From NCBI GenBank assembly GCA_024291935.2, contig CM044313.1, positions 80,785,001 to 80,849,000 of the forward strand: DNA of 64,000 nt, read 5' to 3'. Below, in pieces: positions 22,637-35,277 of the stretch. The first letter of the stretch is position 1. The number at the start of each line of letters is the position of its first letter. The position numbers and the translations under genes were made by a program. Source of the DNA: Okapia johnstoni. Lineage: Eukaryota; Chordata; Mammalia; Artiodactyla; Giraffidae. The notes under the pieces are model-generated. The model saw only the letters and a program-made list of their open reading frames with translations, did no database searches and was not told the DNA's origin.

Positions 22637-23464
22637 AACTCAGCTAAATGAATCAGCTCTTTGTTTGAAGATCACAGGGACAAAGTCAATAAACATATTG
22701 AGCAAACACTGCCCTATCACCCTCAGCTCTCCTGCACCCTCCCATTCTCCTTACTTGACTTTCTTCCCCACAGAGACCCTTGCAGATAGGTTACTGTGAG
22801 CCTGGCCCTAGAGGGGACTGAAGCCATCCCAGTGTTTTCCCCAGTGGCCGATGGCGGGAAGCTCACTCTGCTTCTCTAATCGCTGCCTCCTGCCCCTCAC
22901 GTCCAGGACAGATCCCCAGGGAAGCAGCAAGAGAGATCTCTTCCCTCCTCTTCCTGGAACCCATCACTTCATCTTGTGACACTGCTCAGAGCCTCAGAGG
23001 GGACCGTGGGCATATCACTTAGCCCATGGGAACCTAGCTTCATCATCGTGACCTAGTTTTGTCATCTGGACTTGAGACCTGAGCCTAGAAACTCTGTGTT
23101 CCCTTTCATCTCCAGCTTTCTGTTTCTCAGACACACACACCCAGGGTGGGCCGGGAGGTAGCAGTCTCTCCCTGAGTGTGGGGCAAAGGTCCCCAAAGCC
23201 CGGCCCTGGCCTGCAGCAGTTTCACTGGGAAATTGACAGAAACGCAATTTCCTGCTGTCCTTAGACCTTTGGGGCTACGCATACTCGGGCTATAATTGAG
23301 TGGCCTCTGTGGATTCTGATCCCTGTGAAACTGAACCCCTGTCCTGCAATTGTGTGGGGAGGGAGGGGTCAAGGAATAGAGGAGTTTGGGGCCCCCGAGG
23401 CTGGAGTAGGGGGGTCAGGGTGGGGCTGGAGGCTGGGAAATGAAAAGCACATAGAATTTCTGGG
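22637..23464. other. Unique-looking sequence, no gene seen
   Basis: Fairly GC-rich sequence without ruminant repeats. Open frames on the minus strand (23062-23372) overlap each other and show no protein family. Confidence 0.5.
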
Positions 23465-23600
23465 TGTCTAAGAGCACAGGCTCTCATGTGACTGCTTGAA
23501 TCCTGGCTCTGCCACCTACCGTGTGTGTGTGACCTGAGTAGGAGGCTTGGACTCTCTCTCTTTGCTCCTGTCTCTAAAATTCTAATGCAGCCGGTAGTAG
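23465..23600 (+). mobile_element. MIR SINE
   Basis: The order AGAGCACAGGCTCTCATGTG, GAATCCTGGCTCTGCCACCT, GTGACCTGAGTAGG follows the MIR consensus from its 5' middle part into the core. This is an ancient mammalian element. Confidence 0.75.
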
Positions 23601-24044
23601 GACCATAGCAGGTGCTGCTCAAGTGCCACCCCTTAATCCCTTCAGGGCACCCCTCCCTGAGGTCTTTGCTCTTTCTGGATGTCAAGGCCAGCCCTCTGCA
23701 TCTAAGCACCCTGTCCTCATCTGCTAACAGGACAGCAGCCCCTGAACAATGACTGCTCGGACGGGTGTGTCCAAGCCCCGGCCCTCTTGGCCCATTGTGA
23801 CTGTGTGTCCTGTGCAGATTCTAGAGTTTCCTCAGCAGGAATAAGCTCCGGTTACCTCGGTGAGCAGTACGTGTGTCTCACCCCTTTCCCTGTCTCACGT
23901 TCCAGCTTTCCTCAGCTTGCTTTCCAAGACCCCCTTCCAAACAAACAGCCTGCTCTTGAGTTCTCGCCTCATGGTCTCCTTTGGAGGAAGCCAAGCCAAC
24001 CCAAGAGCTTCCCCTCTATGGTTGATGTGAGGTTAATGCAATCA
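23601..24044. other. No gene or recognised repeat
   Basis: Unique-looking sequence between two MIR pieces. The open frame at 23787-24074 has no recognised product. Confidence 0.5.
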
Positions 24045-24110
24045 GCTTTGAGAACCACGCTCGGCACACAGTAAGCGCTCCATAAAGGTCTGCCATTGTT
24101 GTTAGTACCT
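24045..24110 (+). mobile_element. MIR SINE, 3' end
   Basis: The run GGCACACAGTAAGCGCTCCA, followed by TAAAGGTCTGCCATTGTTGT, matches the 3' end of MIR. It may be a separate copy from 23465-23600. Confidence 0.7.
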
Positions 24111-24647
24111 GAGAACTGAGTGTGGAGTCAGGACACCTGATTCCAGTCTTACTTTGCACCAGCCAGTGAGGGGAGCCTGAAGAAGCCAGTTATTCCCCCT
24201 TGAGGGTTAGTTTCTATCCTTTCCGGGCTATTTGGAGAACGAAACAGAAGAGCTCAGCAGGCACTTTGCAAACTGTGAAGGGAAATACCAAAGTGAAAGG
24301 TAAGAGGAACCAAAGGCTGAGGAAACTCACCCAGCTCAGCTCCATCTACCCTGGATCCCGGAACCAGGACTGCCTCAGGCCCAGATAGAACCCTCCCGAA
24401 CCAGTGCCCACAGCCTGTGGGGGTGGGGATGCAGAAGAGTGCTGAGTGCTGCTGAAAATTGGGCCTTTTGGTCCACCCTGTGCTGAGCACTTGGGGCTGA
24501 GTATCTTAGGCAACATGAGGGTTTTATTTCAAGGTATTTTAAATGGGTCTATTAGAAACAGGAGCAATTCCAAATGGGGTCTGAATACAGAGTCACATTT
24601 CAGTATTTATCTTTTACTAATTAAATGTTTGTAACAGGAGAAGTGTG
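24111..24647. other. No gene or recognised repeat
   Basis: Unassigned. It ends where a BovB tail begins. Confidence 0.5.
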
Positions 24648-24866
24648 AAGAGCCAACTCATTGGAAAAGACTCTGATGCTAGGAAAGATTGAAGGCGGGA
24701 GGAGAAGGGGACGATGGAGGATGAGATGTTAGGAGGGCATCACCAACTTAATGGACATGAGTTTGAGCAAACCCCAGGAGATGGTAAAGGACAGGGAAGC
24801 CTGGCATGCTGCAGTCAATGGGGTTGCAAAGAGTTGGACATGACTTAGCAAATGAACAACAAAAGG
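24648..24866 (+). mobile_element. BovB LINE 3' tail
   Basis: About 220 bp of the 3' end (GAAAAGACTCTGATGCTAGG, then GGAGGAGAAGGGGACGATGG), ending in a GAACAACAAAA-type tail. Confidence 0.88.
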
Positions 24867-26547
24867 AAAAGTGCAAGGCAGCGTGAAAGTGCCATCAGCA
24901 TGGCAATTAAACTACTTATGAATCATTCTTAACGCACAGTGTAGGACAGGCAGAGTGGTCCAGGGCAAGGCTCGGAAGTCGTCTGCCCTGAACTGTGTGG
25001 ATTTTGTCGAAGAACCGGCAACCTCAATTGGCCACGATATCAGAGGCCCAAGTCCTTGGCCCTGTGTCCTCCACCTGAGCAGGGAAGGCTGTTTTGAAAG
25101 TGGGGGTGTCAGAAGGGCTTTATGTGGGTGCTGTGGAGTGAGGACTGCAGGGGAGAGACAGAGGATTTATTTGGACATAAGAGCAGCAAGCAGACCGGGA
25201 CCCTGAAGGGTTGAAATAAAGACACAGAAAATGGTGACGAAAACATGAAAGGGACTAACAGAGATATTTTCAAGAGAAAGGCTTTTGGTTTTTTGTGTTT
25301 TTTCACCTCTGTGAAATAATAGAAACACAACCAGAATTATTAATAGTAGAGGGCCATTTTTAAAGAAAGAATATGAGGAGTAAGAATATGAGGAGTTCAT
25401 CTCCAACTTCCAGAAGCTTCCAGCAACTGGTGACTTCTGTCAGGCGACTGCTTCACTGACCTGGAGGAAGAACAAATTTTACTCAGGCAGGCAGCTTGCC
25501 GAGGACTGTTCCTCCAGCCAGGCACGGTTGTCTTTTTCTCCCCAAGGCATGTTTTCCCTCAAACTGTCGAGGCAAAGGCCAGTAGGAGATGACATGTCCC
25601 AGGGTGGTCAGTGCTGCTGACAAATGTCATGTCCCCTCAGACTTCATCCTGTAGGGTGGGAAAACGCTGAGGTGTCCAAGATGCTGCGACACTGGAGGGG
25701 AGACTTGTCTGGAAACAGAAGGGAGGGCGGACTCCAACTCTTCAAGTTTAAAGTGCCTGTGAGGGTGGAGGCGGGGTCCCAGGAAGGAGAAAGGGCCCCT
25801 GGAAGGTTGGCCAGGTCCCCTCCTCTCTGACATAGTGCCGTACTCACCACCAGGGAAGGGTCAGGCCGGTTGCTTTACCTCAAACACCTCAGTGTGACCA
25901 GCTGAAAAGTAGTAATAACATGACAGGGACCAGCTCCCAGACAGACTTCAGTTTGAGAAGAGGCGGGTGCTGGGAGCTGGGGAAGCAAGAGACCCAGTGG
26001 AGAGAAGCCAGCCTCCTGGTGATGGCCGAGGGTGCTGGGTCTTTGGGGAGTACCTGAGAATGGTGGGGGCCTGTGCTTTGTGATCACACAGCTTGCAAGG
26101 CCAAGTATGGATTTCTGCAGGGCTCAACCGTGGAAACAAGAGAAGAAAGCTAAGAGCCATGACCTAGAGACTGAGGCAAAACATTCCTGCTTCTTCACTT
26201 AGCTCAGAAGAAATGGAGCCGCCTGTCTTCAAATGGAGTCACCCACCCCTCAGGGTGACTGGGAAAGAACCACATCTAGAGTTCCTCTTTCCAAATGTTG
26301 GCTCTTCGGATTCTTGTCCGACTCTAGAGAGGAAAGATACCCCCAAAGGTGCCTGGGTTTACATTTCTCATCATCTGTATATGAATACAACAGCACACAA
26401 GTCCAGGCTTGTGGAGTCTAGTGTTTGGGAAACTTGGAGAACCCTCTTTAAGAAAATCAATACAAGGCTATGAATACACAAGGAGGTATGGAAGTGATTG
26501 TTTATTCAGAACAAGAGCAGACATCACAACAAGTGACAAAATTTCAG
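24867..26547. other. Unique-looking 1.7 kb, no gene seen
   Basis: The longest stretch in the left half without a ruminant-specific repeat. Small open frames lie at 25624-25850 on both strands and at 26213-26473, with no recognised domain or clear exon structure. It is a candidate for comparative analysis. Confidence 0.5.
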
Positions 26548-27016
26548 CAGCAGACTGTATTAGATTCCTGTGGCTGCCTTAACAGATTACCCCACACTTG
26601 GTGACTTAAGGGAAATTGATTCTCTCATGGTCTTCGAGGTCAGAAGTTAGAAACCAGGCCGCCAGTGAGGCCACACTCCCTCCCTCTCAGCGGCTCTAGG
26701 GGAGAACACTTTCCTGCCCTTTCCAGCTTCTGGGAGCTCCCCCTGCAGGCCTTGGCTTCCTTGGCTGTGGCCGCATCACTCCAGTCTCTGCCCCGGTGGT
26801 CACTTTGCCTCCTTCTCTTCTATTTTGGCTCCTCTTTTTATCTCTCATGAAGACACTTGTCAGAGGATTCAGGGCTCACCTGGATAATCGGTCTCAATAC
26901 CCTAACTTAACTATATCTGCAGGGACCCTTTTTCCAAATATGGTAAGTTTCACGGGTTCCAGGGAATAGGATATGGACCTATCTTTTTGGAGGCCACTGT
27001 TCAACTCACTACACTG
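26548..27016 (-). mobile_element. MaLR-type LTR (MLT1-like), antisense
   Basis: The order TTCCTGTGGCTGCCTTAACA, the GGTGACTTAAGG region, and CCAAATATGGTAAGTTTCAC near the other end, followed by GGAGGCCACTGTTCAACTCA, follows a mammalian MaLR LTR read in reverse. It is nearly full length. Confidence 0.65.
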
Positions 27017-27387
27017 ACAAATACCATAAACATGACAAATATTAGGAAGATAATGTTGCATTTTTATTAAATAACCATCTGACACATTTCTGAATGCTTT
27101 TTCCAAACATTTTTGGCTGTGTACTCTTTGACTGCTTCTCCACGTGACGATAATTTTATAATAATTTCATTTTCTGTACAGACAATAGAAAGAAGTTCCA
27201 TTTACTCCATCATGATTTATTTAAGTGTACATATTATGATTGAAAATTTTGATGCATAGAGTATGTGATTCCACACATTTACTGCTTCTAGGACTGCTAT
27301 AGGATTGTGTACACAAACACAAGAATTCTGATGAATTTTATTTCATGTGATTCCTATCTAAAGAGGAAAAGAAAATCTACAGTGGCA
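27017..27387. other. AT-rich, no gene seen
   Basis: AT-rich sequence between two MaLR-type LTRs, with no recognisable family. Confidence 0.5.
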
Positions 27388-27725
27388 TATTTGTTTCCTA
27401 GGGCTGATATAGCAAAGTAGTACAGGTTGGATGGCTTAAAACAGCAGGAATATATTCTTTCACAGGTCTGGAGGCTAAAAGTCCAAAATCAAGCTGTGGT
27501 CAGGGCCATGCTCCATCTGAGACACTGGGTAGTACCTTCTTTCCTCTCTGTAGCTTCCAGTGTTGCTGTCCATATTTGGTTTTCCTTGGCCTTCCTTAGT
27601 TTGCAGCTGCATTATTGCAATCTCATCCTCTGTCATCACCTGGCATTTTCCAGTGTGGCCAAATTTCCCTCTTTTTTATAAGACCATCAATCATTGGGTT
27701 AGAGTCCACCCTACTCTGTTGGAGT
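27388..27725 (-). mobile_element. MaLR-type LTR, antisense, partial
   Basis: TTGTTTCCTAGGGCTGATAT is followed by a GGCTTAAAACAGCAGGAATA block and ends in a GGTTAGAGTCCACCCTACTC block. This follows the reversed MaLR consensus, but the end of the LTR is missing. Confidence 0.6.
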
Positions 27726-28239
27726 ATATGTAAGTATGAATCATATATGAATTACATATGAATCATATGTTAGTATGAATTTATTTTAACTGATACTTAA
27801 TTATATCTGTCTTGAAATAAAATTTATATTTAAGGCAAGAAAAGAATAATTCAAACACAGGTTTTTTTCTTTGTCCATTTGGGCCTCTTCCCTCCCCTCT
27901 AGTGTTCATTGTATATCTGCATTATGCATTAACCAGACCTCCCCAACAGAAGAAATATCTGCTCAACCATAAAGCTCAATTTCTCTTCTTTTGGCTTTGT
28001 AACTCCTTAGAAGATAATTTTTCTTTCTCAGTCCTGTAAGGGGTCATAATGACCCACCACTCTCCATATATGAGCAGAAATCTTTGATGAACTTTATGTG
28101 CAATGTCCAGCATGTCATTTCCCTTAAAAACTAGAGATTAGTTAAGGAACAGACTGGATCAGATGACCTGGGGAGATACTGAACCAACCTAACAGAAATT
28201 CTAAGCTTAAATACTTGTGATCTTACTCATGTCAGCAGT
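27726..28239. other. No gene; AT-rich palindromic patch
   Basis: Bases 27730-27782 contain repeated GAATCATATATGAATTACATATG-like words (three near copies of an AATCATATR motif). Nothing else is recognised. Confidence 0.45.
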
Positions 28240-29085
28240 ATTCTGCCTGTTCTACAAGACTATTGTTTCCTGTATTACCAAATTGTGACTGAGACTCCCA
28301 TAAAAGTAATGATGACTAGGGAACTTGAAACAATTGACCAAATGTACAGTTCTGTAAGATCAATAATTGTAATAGCATAACTCTAGATAAGGGAACAAGC
28401 AACAGGCAGCAACCGTTTCCTGGATCATAAAAGACTAGTAAGACAGTGGTCCAGAGGCTATCGGCCACTGTTAACTGGGCCTGACCCAGGAATAGTACAT
28501 GAAAAGTCTTAACAAGGCAATCTTGACCTGGCCTGAGAAAGACTATTCCTAGTACATCGGGACAGTTGGTCACAAAATGCCTCTCAAACCCTGGCTGAAA
28601 TTGAGTAAAAGGGAGAGGATTGTAAAATAAAGAATGTTGCCCACCAGCCAGTTCTACAAAAACCAGTCATTAACCACTGGAGTCATTGACCTACAATACA
28701 CTCTGAAAGGAATTCAGGGTGAAGATCAACATGAGGCATTTTGTGCTCTGGGAAAGCTGGGAGAATTACTCCCCAGATAGTTAAGCCTTTTTAAGAGTAA
28801 ACGTTATGAACCCAGCTTCTTACATCTTCCCACACTTGGAAAAGCACTGAAACCACTGACGAAGATGTCTGGTCCTTGAGAATAACAGTTACCTTCTACT
28901 GAGATGTGTGCTTGATGGCATGTACCCCTTCACCAAAACCACATACATGCTGGTCTCTCCCCCGACCCCTTTACCTCTTCACAACAGTCCTCACGGCTTT
29001 CTGAAAGACTGTCTCCTGGGTTAGAATCCTCAGGCTGTCTCTAATAAAATTTTCTATTTCCTTTTTGATTGACTATTAATTAATT
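28240..29085 (+). mobile_element. Probable ERV LTR, 3' half clear
   Basis: The right half has a C-rich stretch (TCTCCCCCGACCCCTTTACC), then CTGTCTCCTGGGTTAGAATC, an AATAAA signal at 29043-29048, and a T-rich end, all typical of a gammaretrovirus-like LTR. The left limit is a guess. No viral gene was seen. Confidence 0.5.
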
Positions 29086-29099
29086 TTTCCTCCACATCT

Positions 29100-29210
29100 G
29101 CAAAGTCTTCATTTCCAAATAGCATCACATTTGTAGGTACAGGGGATGGTGGTAAGACTTCAATCCATCTTTTTGTGAGGCACAATTCAGGTGCACTTAT
29201 AATTGTATAG
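29100..29210 (-). mobile_element. MaLR-type LTR end, antisense
   Basis: TTTCCAAATAGCATCACATT followed by GACTTCAATCCATCTTTTTG is the reversed end of a MaLR LTR. An 87-codon minus-strand frame overlapping it is therefore repeat sequence, not a gene. Confidence 0.5.
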
Positions 29211-29564
29211 GACACCTTCTTCAGTATATAGCAGGAGAGAGACTTCATTTCAGACTCTACATCAGGGAGAAGCCAATCCTCCACTGAGAGGTTTACCTGC
29301 CTGATGACTGTGATCACCTTTCACAGGCTAGCTTTCATCTCTTGGCATTTCAAACCTGTTTATTATGTTTGCCATCATTTTCTGGAGGAATGGGCCTGTG
29401 TCATAAATTCAGAAACCTCAAGTGAAATGCCCCCAGAGAAGAACTCAGAAAGAAGACAGTGATGTAGAGATGAATGTCTTAGGGCAGTGCTACCTCTGGA
29501 TGGAGAATGAAGTGGGTTAATTCTTGAGGATGCTGGGGGTCATGAGATCTTAACGCTCTCACAT
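29211..29564. other. No gene or recognised repeat
   Basis: Unassigned spacer before a BovB copy. Confidence 0.5.
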
Positions 29565-30825
29565 GTTAGCAAAGTAACGCTCAAAATTCTCCAAGCCAGG
29601 CTTCAACTGCATGTGAACCGAGAACTTTCAGATGTTCAAGCTGGATTTAGGAAAGGCAGAGGAAGCAGAGATCAAATTGCCAACATCCATTGGATCACAG
29701 AGAAAGCAAGAGAATTCTAGAGAAACATCTACTTCTGCTTCACTGACCACGCTAAAGCATTTGACTGTGTAGATCACAACAAACTGTGGAAAATTCTTCA
29801 AGAGATGGGAATACCAGACCACCTTACCTGCCTCCTGAAAAACCCATATGCAGGTCAAGAAGCAACAGTTAGAACCAGACATGGCACAACAGACTGGTTC
29901 CAAATTGGGAAAGGAGTACGTCAAGGCTGTATATTGTCACCCTGCTTATTTAACTTATATGCAGAGTGCATCATGAGAAATGCTGAGCTGGATGAAGCAC
30001 AAGCTGGAATCAAGATTACTGGGAGAAATATCAATAACCTCAGATATGCAGATGACACCACCCTTATGGCAGAAAGTGAAGAGGAACTATAGAGCCTCTT
30101 GATGAAAGCGAAAGAGGAGAGTGAAAAAGCTGGCTTAAAGCTCAACATTCAAAAAACGAAGATCATGGCATCTGGTCCCATCATGTCATGGCAAATAGAA
30201 ATGGGGAAACAATGGAAACAGTGACAGACTTGATTTTCTTGGGCTCCAAAATCACTGCAGATGGTGACTGTAGCCATGAAATTAAAAGATGCTTGCTCCT
30301 TGGAAGAAAAGCTATGACCAATCTGACAGCATATTAAAAAGCATAGACATTACTTTGCCGACAAAGGTCCATCTAGTCAAAGCTATGGTTTTTCCAGTAG
30401 TCATGTATGGATGTGAGAGTTGGACCATAATGAAGGCTAAGCGCTGAAGAATTGATGCTTTTGAACTGTGGTGTTGGAGAAGACTCTTGAGAGTCCCTTG
30501 GACTGGAGATACAACCAGTCAATCCTAAAGGAAATCAGCCCTGAATATTCATTGGAAGGACTAATGCTGAAGCTGAAGCTCCAATACTTTGGCCACATGA
30601 TTCAAAGATCTGACTCATTGGAAAAGACCCTGATGCTGGGAAAGATTGAGGGCAGGAAGAAAAGGGGATGACAAAGGATGAGATGGTTGGATGGCATCAC
30701 CAACTCAATGGACATGAATTTGAGCAAGCTCCAGAAGTTGGTGATGAACAGGGAAGCCTCACGTGCTGCAGTCCATGGGGTCTCAAAGAGTTGGGCAAGA
30801 CTTAGCAACTGATCTGAACTGAACT
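29565..30825 (+). mobile_element. BovB LINE, 1.26 kb, sense
   Basis: Starts inside the RT domain (GTTAGCAAAGTAACGCTCAA) and runs to the 3' terminus (ACTGATCTGAACTGAACTT). The frame 29805-30092 keeps the RT block with YADD (RYADDTTLMAESEEEL) and then stops at a TAG. Later frames (30468-30671) cover the C-terminal region. The coding sequence is broken. Confidence 0.94.
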
Positions 30826-31984
30826 TGCTGTTGCTTTAATCTTTTACAGCTCTGTCTGAGAGTTCTTCAAATCTCATATATCTCCTGCTTTACTTAAACC
30901 CCACCTTTTTGAGTGTAGGGGTCTCAGGACAGACACTGATGACTGGGCATGCTCGTCCTTAAACCCTTCCTTCTGCCAGGATGCCAGGATCACTGAGCCT
31001 GGGCCCAGTGGCCGCAAAGGCTCCAGCTGCAGAGCTACTTCATTTGCATTGCTCTTCAGAAGCAAATGGCCCAGATCCAAGGAAAGTCTTTCCTTTCTAA
31101 CAAACAAGCCAGTATGTGGCATTTTTCTTTCCCTTACTCTGCAGGATAAAATGAACCTTGCAGATGTTCCTATATTCCCAGGAGAATAAGATTCGCAGCT
31201 GAGCCGCTGAGAGTGGCTTGGCTTTGATACTGGGTTAGCCAGTTGCCATGTGGCCTGTGGTCAAGTCCATGGGAGCAGCTGGGAAACACATTTGAGAATT
31301 GACTTCATGGCTGCAATCAGAGAGCCAGAAAGCCTGTTTGTACAGAGCCTCCCCCCACAAACTGCAACAAGTGAGCTTCCCCTGATAACAAAGCTGTGAC
31401 AAAGAAGCAGAGATTAGGGCACCTCCTTGTCCCAGTAAAGTGGGTGGGGCTCAGCTTTCTCTAACCTGGTGGTAGTGATCAGGCAGCAGAAATCCATGGA
31501 GGGTGGAGAAGGCAGGACCCCTAACCCATAGGGATTGGACTCAGGGACTTCGGATGCATAAAAAATTCTGCAAAACTTGTCATTGATGACTCTGGGAATA
31601 GCTGTAACCTTAATAAGTAAAAGCAAATGGATGCTAGGCCTATGTATGTTGTGCAGACCCATTTTACAAAACCATAGTCAAAGGCACGTTCAAATCAACC
31701 AATCAGCTACTATCTGTTTTCAGGGTCTTGTGGGCAGATCAACCCCAGGTTCCAGGCCAACACCAAGAGGATACATTTAAAGACCATGCTCATGTTCAAA
31801 TGTCAGAGTCTATTTGAGAAAGAGTTCAGTTTGCGAGTAATCATTAGATCACAACACAGCAAAACTTCTCACTGATGAAACTGATGCCCTTTTCCCTTCC
31901 TCATTCCATGATGATTTTCACCCTTATTAAACTATGGAGAAGAAAAAAAAAGACTTTCCTGCCCTCCTAGATTCTGCCTCTGGA
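30826..31984. other. No gene seen; LTR-like traces
   Basis: About 1.15 kb without clear families. An A-rich run follows CCCTTATTAAACTATGG near 31921, which could be an old LTR or processed end. Evidence is weak. Confidence 0.4.
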
Positions 31985-32439
31985 GCCCTAGAAATTAAAC
32001 TGACAATAGGTAGATTAACAGGAGAAAAGGCATACACATTTTATTTGATGTTAATATTTTTATGTGTACTTGTAATTCTTCCTATAAAAGAAATGAAGAC
32101 CCTCTGAGGTGGTTCGGCCTAAAGAGATACATTGTAGACATAGGACAGACAGGAAAAGAACTTTGAACTTTTAGAGGCGTATTTTGTGGAAAAGTAAATA
32201 CCTGGAGGAAAGTCATGGGAGGTAAGGGTCAATCAGTAAGATTTGTTATGCAGATTCCTCTCCCTGTGTCTCTGGGCTGATAAGAGTCTAGAGTCTTCTC
32301 TGGAGATTAATGGTGAATTAGAATTGTTCTGTCCTTCTTGGTATGCAAAAGGGATGGGGGAAAACTCCACAAAGGGAAATTTATGCCCTGATTTTAGACA
32401 AATAGTGTTTCTGTGTCTTTTTAAAGAAATATCATAACT
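31985..32439. other. Unassigned, possibly old LTR
   Basis: Reads like an antisense LTR remnant (ACAGGAGAAAAGGCATACAC, then a TTTTATTTGATG stretch), but I cannot name it. The short frame 32243-32437 is not supported. Confidence 0.3.
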
Positions 32440-32700
32440 GGATAGTGAAATGGTAAAAACAGGATTTATTCAGGACTACTCCAGTAGGGGAAAAGAGACC
32501 TCAGCACAGAACTGGGCTCAATTCCAATTACAGCAGGGCCGAGTGGGGATTTATAGCCAAGAAACAGGGTGGGGGTCAGTGGAAGGAAAATTACTAAGGA
32601 AACATGGAAGAGGAGGTTTATTCTTGCTGAAGGCAGGCCAGAATATCAGACATCACCAGGACTGGTGGAGGTGAGGAGCCTGATTAAATATGGAGGATGA
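32440..32700 (-). mobile_element. ERV-type LTR fragment, antisense
   Basis: AAACAGGATTTATTCAGGAC is a typical reversed R/poly-A-signal region of bovine ERV LTRs. It is followed by a GGGATTTATAGCCAAGAAAC stretch that fits a reversed TATA region. Partial and degraded. Confidence 0.45.
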
Positions 32701-32922
32701 TCAGATATTGAAGGTGGGGATTCTAACTAAACTGACTTGCATATACAAATATATTTGCATTTGTACCTGTGTTGATGATTCATGTCTGTCTCCCCACCTA
32801 AGTGCAATCCTCCTTGAGTGGCAATTGGAGCTTGCGAAAGGAGAATGACTTTCTAGACAAATGAACAAGTGAAGAATTTCCAGAAATCAAATGTATTATT
32901 GTTTCAGCCTCTTACCATGCTC

Positions 32923-33118
32923 TGGCTTCCCAGGTGATGCTAGTGGTAAAGAATCCACCTGCATTGTGGGAGACCTGGGTTCAATCCCTGGGTCAGGAAG
33001 ATCCCCTGGAGAAGACATTGGCAACCCACTCCAGTATTCGAGCCTGGAAAATCCCATGGACAGAGGAGCGTGGTGGCCTACAGTCCACAAGATCACAAAG
33101 AGTCGGACGTGCCTAGCT
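32923..33118 (+). mobile_element. Bov-tA SINE, sense
   Basis: Head GGCTTCCCAGGTGATGCTAG, B-box-like GGGTTCAATCCC, central CACTCCAGTATTCGAGCCTG, and tail AGTCGGACGTGCC. Near full length. Confidence 0.88.
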
Positions 33119-34664
33119 ATAAAGGGCTTTCTCAAAAAGATTCTGACCTTCAAGGCTCTGGAAATTTTTAGATCTCATTATTTAATCTCATAAATGACCA
33201 ACATCCCAGCTGCTATGGTCAAAATCCATCATCGGGTTCCCATGGAAACCCATCTTTCCCTGGGCTGCTTGGTGGTGGCAGGGACAGCAAGCAGACTCAT
33301 TTCTGGGATAGGTGATGTTGGTTTGAGGGTTCCCCATCGGCCTTGCCAAACTTCCCTGGAAGTACTACAGTCCCAAATGCTTCTACCCAACCTTCCTTCC
33401 TTCCCTCACTCCTTCTGAAAATAGAGAAACCCTCTGTCTGACTTCCAGGGCAAACCCCATGGAAGCACACACCAGAAGAGAAGATTCTGTGGCAGAAAAT
33501 AGAAATGGCTTCTGGGTACATACTGGAGCTGAGCCCGAGAGAATCCCCTGAGTGGCTGCCCTGGGCCCGGAGGGACACAGAATACCCCTAAAGATGTCCT
33601 TTAGCTGTAGTTTTGAGGTATAATCTTTCTCTTAAGAACTTAGTTGTCACCCTAAGGGGGAAAAATGGGAAAATTTCAGGGAGCTTTCTGAAATTGAAAA
33701 TTTTCATACATGAAGTGACTGAATTATTACTAACTTAACCAAAAATGTCTTGCACTGGCAACATCGCTTCTAAAGGAAATGACAGCTCAAGATACAAATT
33801 TAGTTTAAGTTTGGAGCAAATTTTAAAAGTAGATGTTACAGATGGGTTTTGTGACTTTGAAAAATGTTGCGCTGTAGACACATATGCTTATTGCGTAAGT
33901 ACCTTTTTCACCGGACATTTCTTGACACTATGGTGAGCATCTTCCGTGTCAAGGAGAATGTTTTCATTTCTCATAGTCACAGGCTATCTGTTGAATAGCC
34001 GCACCATCATTTACTCCCTCCCTCCCTCCCTTCCTTCCTGGTGGTCAAACAGGAACCTCTCTTAGCTGGGAGCCATTCTCAGCTCCTTGAGGCCACCTAC
34101 ATTCCTTGGTCAGCTGACCCCTCATCTTCAAGTGAGCAAAAGTATGTCAAGGCCTTCTCACATTTGGAATTTCCCCAGCTTCCCCTCCAGCTGCATCTCT
34201 TCTGCCTCCAACCAACTCCAAGGTCCTCCCTATTCTACGTCTGTAATCTAAGTCATATCTGCAAAGTCCTTTTTCCATAGAATAGAGCATCTTTCCAGGT
34301 TCCAGGGATCATGGCGTGAACATCTTTGGGGCCTGTTCCACCTGCTGCAGTGCTTTATATGATATATGCATACAGGTAGGTGCTTTATAAATGTGAATGG
34401 TCTCAGTTTTCTGGTCTTTCAGTTTCATGTTGCTCTTAGCTGTAGATAACATTGCATTCATTACAATGAATCTGTTTGTTTTGTTCTACCTGAGTCATAT
34501 CTTACATATTCCAGATTTCCTCCATCCTGAGGTTAACCCTTAAGGTGAGAACAAGGACCACAGCTATAATCTTAGTTTGGAAAAGACACTTAGTTCTCCC
34601 TGTGCACAAGAATGTAGAATTGAGGATTGAGGGAAATAATGTAATGTACCTGGAAAAATCTTGT
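33119..34664. other. 1.5 kb with no named repeat
   Basis: Contains a 64-codon frame starting at ATG 33745 and passing over GCGTAAGTACC, a good splice-donor match, at about 33894. I do not recognise the peptide. A (CCCT)n/(CCTT)n patch lies at 34014-34040. Nothing else is supported. Confidence 0.4.
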
Positions 34665-35060
34665 ATCACTTAGAATTAGGCTCAACTCCAGGTGACAGAC
34701 AATTTAACCTTTAAAGAGGTAGAGGGGCATAAATAAGACTGAAGTTCACTTCTCTCGTGGCAATGAAATCCAGAATTGAATTGAATCCAAGAGCTGGTAC
34801 AGTAACTCCACAATAGTCTTGGACCAAGGCTCTTTTTATTTAATTGCAGTACTTTCCCCATATGGTTTCCATCTCATGGTACAAAATAACTGCTTGAGTT
34901 CTAGCCATGGCATCCGCATTCCCATCAGCAGGAAGGAGAAAGGATGGAGACATCATCCTTAAGACCTTTTCTATCCCATTGGCCAAAAGTTGCTCATATG
35001 GCTATCCCTAACCCCAAGGAAGCCTGGGAAATGTCATCTCTAGTCTAAGTGGCCATTATG
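34665..35060 (-). mobile_element. Possible ancient mammalian repeat
   Basis: TGTATCACTTAGAATTAGGC at the left and CCCATTGGCCAAAAGTTGC near 34977 follow the order of an old mammalian interspersed repeat I have seen but cannot name with confidence. Confidence 0.3.
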
Positions 35061-35062
35061 CC

Positions 35063-35277
35063 CTTGTGTGTGTGTTCAGTCACTCAATCATGTCCAACTC
35101 TTTGAAACTCCTTGGACTACACCCTGCCAGGCTCCTCTGTTCATGGAATTCTCTAGGCAAGAATATTGGAATGGGTAGCCATTTCCTTCTCCAAGGGATC
35201 TTCCCAACCCAGGGATTGAGCCCGGGTCTCTTGCATTGCATGTGGATTCTTTATCATCTGAGCCACCAGGAAAGCCT
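35063..35277 (-). mobile_element. Bov-tA SINE, antisense
   Basis: Reversed tail (TTCAGTCACTCAATCATGTC), central CTAGGCAAGAATATTGGAAT, and reversed head ending CTGAGCCACCAGGAAAGCC. Full-length antisense copy. Confidence 0.88.

Noticed and set aside
29054..29317. 87-codon minus-strand frame as a small protein
   Set aside because: It overlaps reversed MaLR LTR sequence (29100-29210).
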